33,843 nucleotides of DNA, from the NCBI RefSeq assembly GCF_000455285.1, contig NZ_HG005290.1, positions 90,673-124,515 on the forward strand, written 5' to 3'. Positions 32,552 to 33,843 of this stretch are shown in pieces; the stretch's first letter is position 1, and each line of letters opens with the position of its first letter. The notes beneath the pieces were generated by a model that did no database searches, was not told where the DNA came from, and was given only the letters and a program-made list of their open reading frames with translations. The DNA is from Candidatus Stoquefichus massiliensis AP9. Lineage in GTDB: Bacteria > Bacillota_I > Bacilli_A > Erysipelotrichales > Coprobacillaceae. The position numbers and the translations under genes were made by a program.

Positions 32552-33439
32552 TTATCCTTTCATTTGAGCAGCAACTTCTTCAGCAAAGTTTTCTTCTCTT
32601 TTTTCCATTCCTTCACCAACTTCAAAACGAACCATATCTAAAACTTTACCGTTTCCTAAGTATTGAGCTACTGTTTGATCAGAATCTTTAATGAATGCTT
32701 GATCTACTAAGCACATTTCTTTTAAGTTTTTATTTAAACGACCTTGAACCATTTTTTCAACAATATTTTCTGGTTTAGGTTTAGCACTATTTGCATTTTC
32801 TTCCATAGCTTGTGCTTTTAATACTGCTAATTCACGATCTAATACTTCTGCAGGAATTGCAGTTCTATCAATATATTGAGGAGCTATTGCAGCAACTTGC
32901 ATAGCAATATCTTTTGCTTTTGCTTCATCAATACCATTAGCTTTCACTAATGCAGACATCTTTCCACCCATGTGTGAATAAGCGCCAAAAACTTCATCCG
33001 CATTTTTAGTTAAAACTACAAATCTTCTTAAACTTAATTTTTCACCAATTTTACCACTCTTTTCAGCGATAACTGTTTCTAAATCCTTACCTTCAACATC
33101 TAATTTTAAAGCAGCTTCTAAATCAGCTGGTTTATTTGTTAAAATAATTTTCGCAACATTTGCTACTAATTCTTGGAATTCAGCATTTTTAGCAACAAAG
33201 TCAGTTTCAGAGTTTACTTCAACAATTGAAGCAGTATCTCCATCAATAACAAATGCAGTTAACCCTTCAGCAGCAATACGATCTGCTTTTTTTGCAGCTT
33301 TTGCAATTCCTTTTTCTCTTAACCAGTCAAATGATTTTTCTAAATCACCATCACATGCTTCTAATGCTTTTTTACAATCCATCATTCCAGCACCAGTTTT
33401 TTCACGTAATTCTTTTACTAATTTTGCATTAACAGCCAT
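32552..33439 (-). CDS. tsf: Translation elongation factor Ts
   Basis: A 295-residue nucleotide exchange factor for EF-Tu. The UBA-like N-terminal domain [20 protein letters not shown] (7-26) and the core motif [14 protein letters not shown] (about 75-88) with the Thr-Asp-Phe that inserts into EF-Tu are intact. The C-terminal region ends [26 protein letters not shown]. The gene follows rpsB across a hairpin, with GGAGG before the ATG. Confidence 0.97.
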   Translation of the reverse strand: MAVNAKLVKELREKTGAGMMDCKKALEACDGDLEKSFDWLREKGIAKAAKKADRIAAEGLTAFVIDGDTASIVEVNSETDFVAKNAEFQELVANVAKIILTNKPADLEAALKLDVEGKDLETVIAEKSGKIGEKLSLRRFVVLTKNADEVFGAYSHMGGKMSALVKANGIDEAKAKDIAMQVAAIAPQYIDRTAIPAEVLDRELAVLKAQAMEENANSAKPKPENIVEKMVQGRLNKNLKEMCLVDQAFIKDSDQTVAQYLGNGKVLDMVRFEVGEGMEKREENFAEEVAAQMKG

Positions 33440-33465
33440 TTTTTCTATCCTCCATGTTATTTTTT

Positions 33466-33496
33466 ATAAAAAAGGGAAAGACATAAGCCTCCCCTT
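33466..33496 (-). terminator. Hairpin between rpsB and tsf (attenuating terminator)
   Basis: A nine-pair stem AAGGGGAGG/TCTTTCCCTT (two wobble pairs), loop of about seven bases, then a T run on the minus strand. It begins eight bases after the rpsB stop and lies 26 bases before tsf. A promoter for tsf does not fit, so partial read-through is expected. Confidence 0.6.
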
Positions 33497-33503
33497 AATT
33501 CAA

Positions 33504-33843
33504 CTATGCTTCAGTTTTTCCGTCTCTAACTGCAGCTGGTTTGCTTACTTCAGCAGGTTTGTTATTTCTAGGACGTCCAGCATTTTTATATCTAGGTCCT
33601 CTTTGTTTACTTTCTTCTACAGAAGCAACAGCATCATTCATAGATACTTCTTTGTCATCTTCATCTTTAACATATGCAACAGTTACAGGTTCACCTTTTG
33701 CTTCACATACAGCATCAGCCATAGCAGCAACGATTAATTTTACTGCTCTAATTGCATCATCATTTGCAGGGATAACATAATCTACTTCATCAGGATCACA
33801 GTTCGTATCAACAATACCAAAAACAGGAATTCCTAAGATTTTT
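33504..33843 (-). CDS. rpsB: 30S ribosomal protein S2 (C-terminal part only)
   Basis: The last 112 residues of S2; the 5' end is beyond the window. The S2 signature [20 protein letters not shown], then [21 protein letters not shown], is clear. It is followed by a C-terminal extension of about 65 residues rich in Lys, Asn, Pro and Glu ([17 protein letters not shown]). Extensions here vary among Firmicutes and this one is somewhat long. Only the visible part can be judged, and it has no frameshift. It is followed by a terminator-like hairpin and tsf, the normal order. Confidence 0.95.
   Translation of the reverse strand, partial: KILGIPVFGIVDTNCDPDEVDYVIPANDDAIRAVKLIVAAMADAVCEAKGEPVTVAYVKDEDDKEVSMNDAVASVEESKQRGPRYKNAGRPRNNKPAEVSKPAAVRDGKTEA

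Noticed and set aside
33541-33780. Plus-strand frames of 60-100 codons, for example opposite rpsB, tsf, uppS and infB.
   Set aside because: All lie opposite conserved genes and show no promoter, ribosome-binding site or protein pattern.
1-33843. CRISPR array, IS element, prophage, defence genes, tRNA or rRNA.
   Set aside because: No regularly spaced repeats, terminal inverted repeats, transposase, integrase or structural RNA pattern was seen; gene order is core chromosome throughout.

Overview
The window is AT-rich bacterial core chromosome, and every supported gene lies on the minus strand. Transcription therefore runs from high to low coordinates. The gene set suggests a spore-forming, low-GC Firmicute: replicative polymerase PolC, the rimP-nusA-rnpM-ylxQ-infB-rbfA operon, a comG pseudopilus operon, SpoIIIAH and a Cse60-like protein. 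The short IF-2, the reduced spoIIIA locus and the Mollicutes-like EF-P loop point me towards Erysipelotrichia (Coprobacillaceae-like). That placement is inference from style, not from a search.

Layout in transcription order. (1) 33843-31226: rpsB (5' part outside the window), tsf, pyrH and frr, with hairpins between the first genes. (2) 31109-22980: uppS, cdsA, dxr, rseP and polC, tightly packed lipid-carrier, phospholipid and isoprenoid genes plus the site-2 protease and the DNA polymerase. (3) 22865-18175: rimP, nusA, rnpM, ylxQ, infB and rbfA, a translation and transcription operon with a structured leader. Compared with Bacillus subtilis, proS, ylxP and truB are missing from their usual places. 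(4) 18078-14820: a lone SDR oxidoreductase, then nagA with an aldose-epimerase-like gene, then two very small genes (Cse60-like and DUF1540-like) that look sporulation-linked. (5) 14757-11013: a seven-gene operon of lipoprotein, RsuA-type pseudouridine synthase, trmB, ytpP, ytpR, an unrecognised charged protein and acpS. (6) 10799-6113: ssbB-like, lepA, a class B PBP and rpmG. (7) 6073-1579: a YqgX-like metallo-hydrolase, then comGA-GB-GC-GD-GE-GF-GG and a 50-residue membrane protein. (8) 1488-6: efp, a solitary spoIIIAH and the Asp23-family gene yqhY.

Most transcription units are bounded by intrinsic terminators, many overlapping the last codons, and by recognisable promoters. I see no rRNA, tRNA, CRISPR array, insertion sequence, prophage or attachment site. 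No intergenic stretch exceeds 300 bases; the longest (10800-11012) is described separately.

This is mainly housekeeping DNA and I found no clear new defence or mobile system. The points most worth a second look are: the spoIIIA locus reduced to spoIIIAH behind a sigma-E-like promoter; EF-P with Arg at the modification site in a rewritten loop; overlapping hairpins in the rimP-nusA leader; comGF without a standard start codon before its prepilin motif; a long acidic tail on NusA; the Cse60/DUF1540 pair; and an unrecognised protein with a duplicated IISP-x-x-G motif.
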